Assembly (NCBI GenBank): GCA_001600635.1
Contig: BCKL01000023.1
Location: 1-64,000, forward strand
Origin: Leucosporidium creatinivorum
Lineage: Eukaryota; Basidiomycota; Microbotryomycetes; Leucosporidiales; Leucosporidiaceae
Direction of reading: 5' to 3'
DNA: 64,000 bases
The number at the start of each line of letters is the position of its first letter. Within the stretch, counting starts at the first letter, position 1. The translations under genes were made by a program, and so were the position numbers. A model generated the notes under the pieces. It saw only the letters and a list, made by a program, of their open reading frames with translations, was not told the origin of the DNA and ran no database searches. This document shows, piece by piece, positions 61,781 to 64,000 of this stretch.

Positions 61781-62727
61781 TCATCTGCCATGTCCGTATC
61801 CAACGGTGAAACACGCTGCTCGACCCGTAGTAGCTGCTCGGGAGCCATCGCCGAGAATCAGCCTCGTCTTCTCATAGGAGTGCAAAGAGTGACCGGCTCA
61901 CCTGACTCCTCCTCAGCTCCCTCGTCCCACTCTCGAACTCCTCCTCGTCGGCCACATCCGTGACTATACTCTCGACTCTCGACACGGTGATCCCGCCTGC
62001 GACCGAAAGGTGCAGGGAGCGAGAGCCGCCTGCTCTGCCCACTGAATGCTTCGAGGACAGCTTGGGTAGACTGTTCGATCGTCCTGAGACATGCGCTTGG
62101 AGAGAAGGACGGATGTTGAGGTTGAAGAGGAGCCTGTTGACGCAAGGGGGAGCGGGCACCGATGTCAGCGCCGAGCACGAAGGGGAGCGGCACTCTGCTC
62201 GGACGGACGTGAGGGTGTATACCCGGCCGAGATTGAATCCGAGTGCCGTAGGAACTATGAGCAAGTGCCGCGAAGTCAGCAATCAAGCCACCGAAAGACG
62301 GTGTCGAGCAAGTCCGAAGCGAGCCGCACCGTTTGTCTTCTCCCAGATCAAATACGAGAGGTATCCCGCTCCCGCCAGCATCCTGCATTCGGAATAAACA
62401 ATTCGATATTAGCTCTGAGTCGGCGGAGAGGGAAGTCGGCACTGAGCGCCTCTGAACTGTGCTCGGCGCTCGGCCTCCGTCGCCGCTGTCAATCTTGACT
62501 CACGAGGTGTCCGTCCCACTCTCCACAACCAGGATCAGCTGTTCGTCCAGGAGCCGAGCAGGAGGACGCCGAGCGTGAGGATGAGGCTGGGCGTTGTTGA
62601 TGCGGTCGGCGAGGAGAGCTCGGCGCCTGCGCTGAGAGGAAGGAGCGAGAGAGGCGTGGGCGCCATTGGGCGCGAGAAGGTGCGCTTTTATTGATGTACT
62701 CGGAGCTCGGAGCAGAGAGGGATACAC
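61781..62727 (-). CDS. Unknown spliced gene (weakly supported)
   Basis: No long open frame, but four minus-strand introns with proper GT donors, GCTGAC/GCTGAT branch sites and AG acceptors give a continuous reading. Pieces in order: a basic N-terminus from ATG at 62727 (MYPSLLRAPSTSIKAHLLAP) ending LILVVESGTDTS; a short exon MLAGAGYLSYLIWEKTN with a hydrophobic face; VPTALGFNLGR; then APLQPQHPSFSPSACLRTIE onward; and a last short exon ending at 61781. About 190 aa. Supported by splice-signal regularity only; the start could be further upstream. Confidence 0.35.
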
Positions 62728-63005
62728 TGAGATGTAGACACGGAGAGGAAGCGAACGCTGGACATGACAAGTGTCGCGCGATTTGGATCCAGACCGAGAA
62801 GTGGTTGGAGCTCCAGATTCGATTGAGGAAGTGGCGAGGGGTTATCCTCCTCCCGAGGGAGATGCATAGAAAGCGATGTAACACATACAAAGCACTCCTA
62901 CTTAACTGCACAAGCACGTCGACCCTGCTCAGCTGCCCCTCAAACTCGGCGATCCCTTCTTCCTTGCTGCCTCCGAGTCCAGCGACCATCTCGCCCAATC
63001 TCACC

Positions 63006-64000
63006 TCAGACAGCACTCAGCTCCACCTCCTTCGTACTCCAACTCTCCTCTCCACCCTTCTGCTCCTTCTCAGGCTGCTCCCACCTCACCCTCTTACTCG
63101 GCGTTCCCTTCTCCTTCCTGAGGCCGCTCGGCGCCTTCCTCTTCTTCCCCTTGCCCTTGCTCTTCTTCTCCCCAAACTGAGTAGGCTGGATGAACAGCAG
63201 ACCCGGGAAGAGCAGCGCCGCCCCAGGAGGAGGAGGAGAGGGGTGGTGCAGGATGGGGAAGCGGGTTGGCGGCGCCGAGATGAGGGGAGGGAGCGCCGTG
63301 GGAGTCGTGGAAGGCGAGCTGGTGGGGTGAGTGCGAGGCCGAGGGTGTGGAGGAGAGATAGGTGTGACTTTGGTGGAAGGAGGAGCGAGAGGGCGAGGGA
63401 GGGGAGTGCGGAACGGTGTGTTGGAGGAGGGAGGAGGCGCCGAGGAGGAGTTGTTCGAAGGCGTGAGAGGCGGGAGAGGGCGCTGTTGCTGGGGAGTGAC
63501 GGGTGCAGAGGGATCAGGAGGGGGCTCCGACCTGCTCTTACTGCTGGGCGTGACAACTTTCTCCTTCTCCTCAACCGTAGCCTTTCCCTTCCTCCCCCTC
63601 GGCGAAGTCGTCCCCGTCGCCTGCTCCACCGTCATACCATACTGCTCACTCGTCTTCTTAGCCGAGTTCCTCGCTGCCCTCCTCCCAGATCCTACGTTCT
63701 CCTGCTGCAGCTCTGGCCCCTCCTGCTTGACCGAGACGGCGGCAGGCTTCTTCGTCCTCGGTGGAGTCCATTTGTTGAGGCGTTCGTTGGCTTCGGTGAG
63801 CTGGGCATGGTTGTTAGAGGATGTGTTGGAGTAGTGCGAGTGACGGAGCTGTTGGAGAGAGGCTTGGTGGGCAGCCTGTAGAGCGAGAGACAGCAGAGAA
63901 GGGGAGAAAGAGCGCCGAGCGAGTCGAGGCGAGAAGGGAGTGCGATGAGAGAGCAGAGCAGAGTCAGCGGAGCTGTAGGGAGGTACAGAAAGAGAGAGTG
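63006..64000 (-). CDS. Pro/Ser-rich basic nuclear-type protein, 5' part cut by window end
   Basis: Not recognised. Only the last exon is visible (about 63006-63875), following a CTACAG acceptor; the intron upstream of it runs toward the window end and the start lies outside. The exon begins AAHQASLQQLRHSHYS and ANERLNKWTPPRTKKPAA, then a basic region (GSGRRAARNSAKKTSE), a Pro/Ser/Thr-rich stretch, a hydrophobic patch (PGAALLFPGLLFIQPTQFG) and a Lys/Arg-rich end (KKSKGKGKKRKAPSG, KGTPSKRVRWEQPEK), closing ELSAV. Composition suggests a chromatin or nuclear scaffold protein; that is inference. Confidence 0.55.
   Translation of the reverse strand, partial: LSLSVPPYSSADSALLSHRTPFSPRLARRSFSPSLLSLALQAAHQASLQQLRHSHYSNTSSNNHAQLTEANERLNKWTPPRTKKPAAVSVKQEGPELQQENVGSGRRAARNSAKKTSEQYGMTVEQATGTTSPRGRKGKATVEEKEKVVTPSSKSRSEPPPDPSAPVTPQQQRPLPPLTPSNNSSSAPPPSSNTPFRTPLPRPLAPPSTKVTPISPPHPRPRTHPTSSPSTTPTALPPLISAPPTRFPILHHPSPPPPGAALLFPGLLFIQPTQFGEKKSKGKGKKRKAPSGLRKEKGTPSKRVRWEQPEKEQKGGEESWSTKEVELSAV

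Noticed and set aside
61664-61963. Plus-strand open frame starting LQPQPFSSS
   Set aside because: Minus-strand introns with consensus branch sites explain the region better; the plus frame has no splice or homology support.
62691-63881. Long plus-strand open frame of about 400 codons
   Set aside because: Arg/Leu-rich translation typical of an antisense shadow; the minus strand has a natural stop, splice acceptor and protein-like composition.

Overview
This window is nuclear DNA of a GC-rich, intron-dense basidiomycete. Evidence: most genes are split by short introns (about 45-75 nt) with GTRNGT donors, a strong CTGAC/CTGAT branch site and a CAG or TAG acceptor; there is a fungal-type eEF3, a DUF6534-like seven-pass membrane protein and a GtaA-type glutaminase-like protein. 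The class cannot be fixed from sequence alone; a Pucciniomycotina or similar yeast-like lineage is a reasonable guess. No rRNA, tRNA, CRISPR or recognisable transposon was seen.

Layout. 0-3.3 kb: short tandem repeats at the left edge, then a snurportin-like gene (-) and LSM6 (+) sharing a divergent promoter. 3.3-11 kb: an APC amino-acid permease, a secreted M28 metallopeptidase and a secreted Cys-rich protein with a barwin/DPBB-like end, all on +. 11.3-26 kb: the most unusual part. Two diverged copies of a gene encoding a ubiquitin domain plus a RING-like finger lie in inverted orientation (11.6-14.3 kb + and 23.2-25.7 kb -) and enclose two single-copy translation factors, eEF3 and eRF3/SUP35. 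Each copy has one different single-base frame change, and the arms are more alike at their edges than in their coding middles. 26-30 kb: a long gene resembling the meiotic axis protein SYCP2/Red1, whose last exon was copied along with the far arm.

30-40.7 kb: fatty acid 2-hydroxylase (SCS7, with a 94-G homopolymer in an intron), tubulin cofactor A, a prenylated UBL3/MUB-like protein, a CENP-U/Fta4-like protein, an NTF2-like mitochondrial protein, a heterotrimeric G alpha subunit and a small unknown gene. 41-51.6 kb: S-adenosylhomocysteine hydrolase (SAH1), a DUF6534-like membrane protein, glucose-6-phosphate isomerase and a GtaA-like glutaminase with a C-terminal membrane anchor. 51.7-54.1 kb: two tandem copies of a small unknown gene with an inverted, 5'-truncated SAH1 fragment between them. 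54.4-59.4 kb: thioredoxin reductase (two possible starts) and dihydroxyacid dehydratase (ILV3). 59.7-64 kb: three poorly recognised genes, the last one cut by the window end.

The genes are mostly housekeeping and do not form one pathway. Local pairings are eEF3 with eRF3 (translation), and snurportin with LSM6 (snRNP biogenesis). The notable biology is structural: two separate inverted duplications about 9 kb apart, a ubiquitin-RING single-chain protein, a GC-AG intron and an intron-split start codon in eRF3, and a recurrent TCGGCG motif beside branch points.
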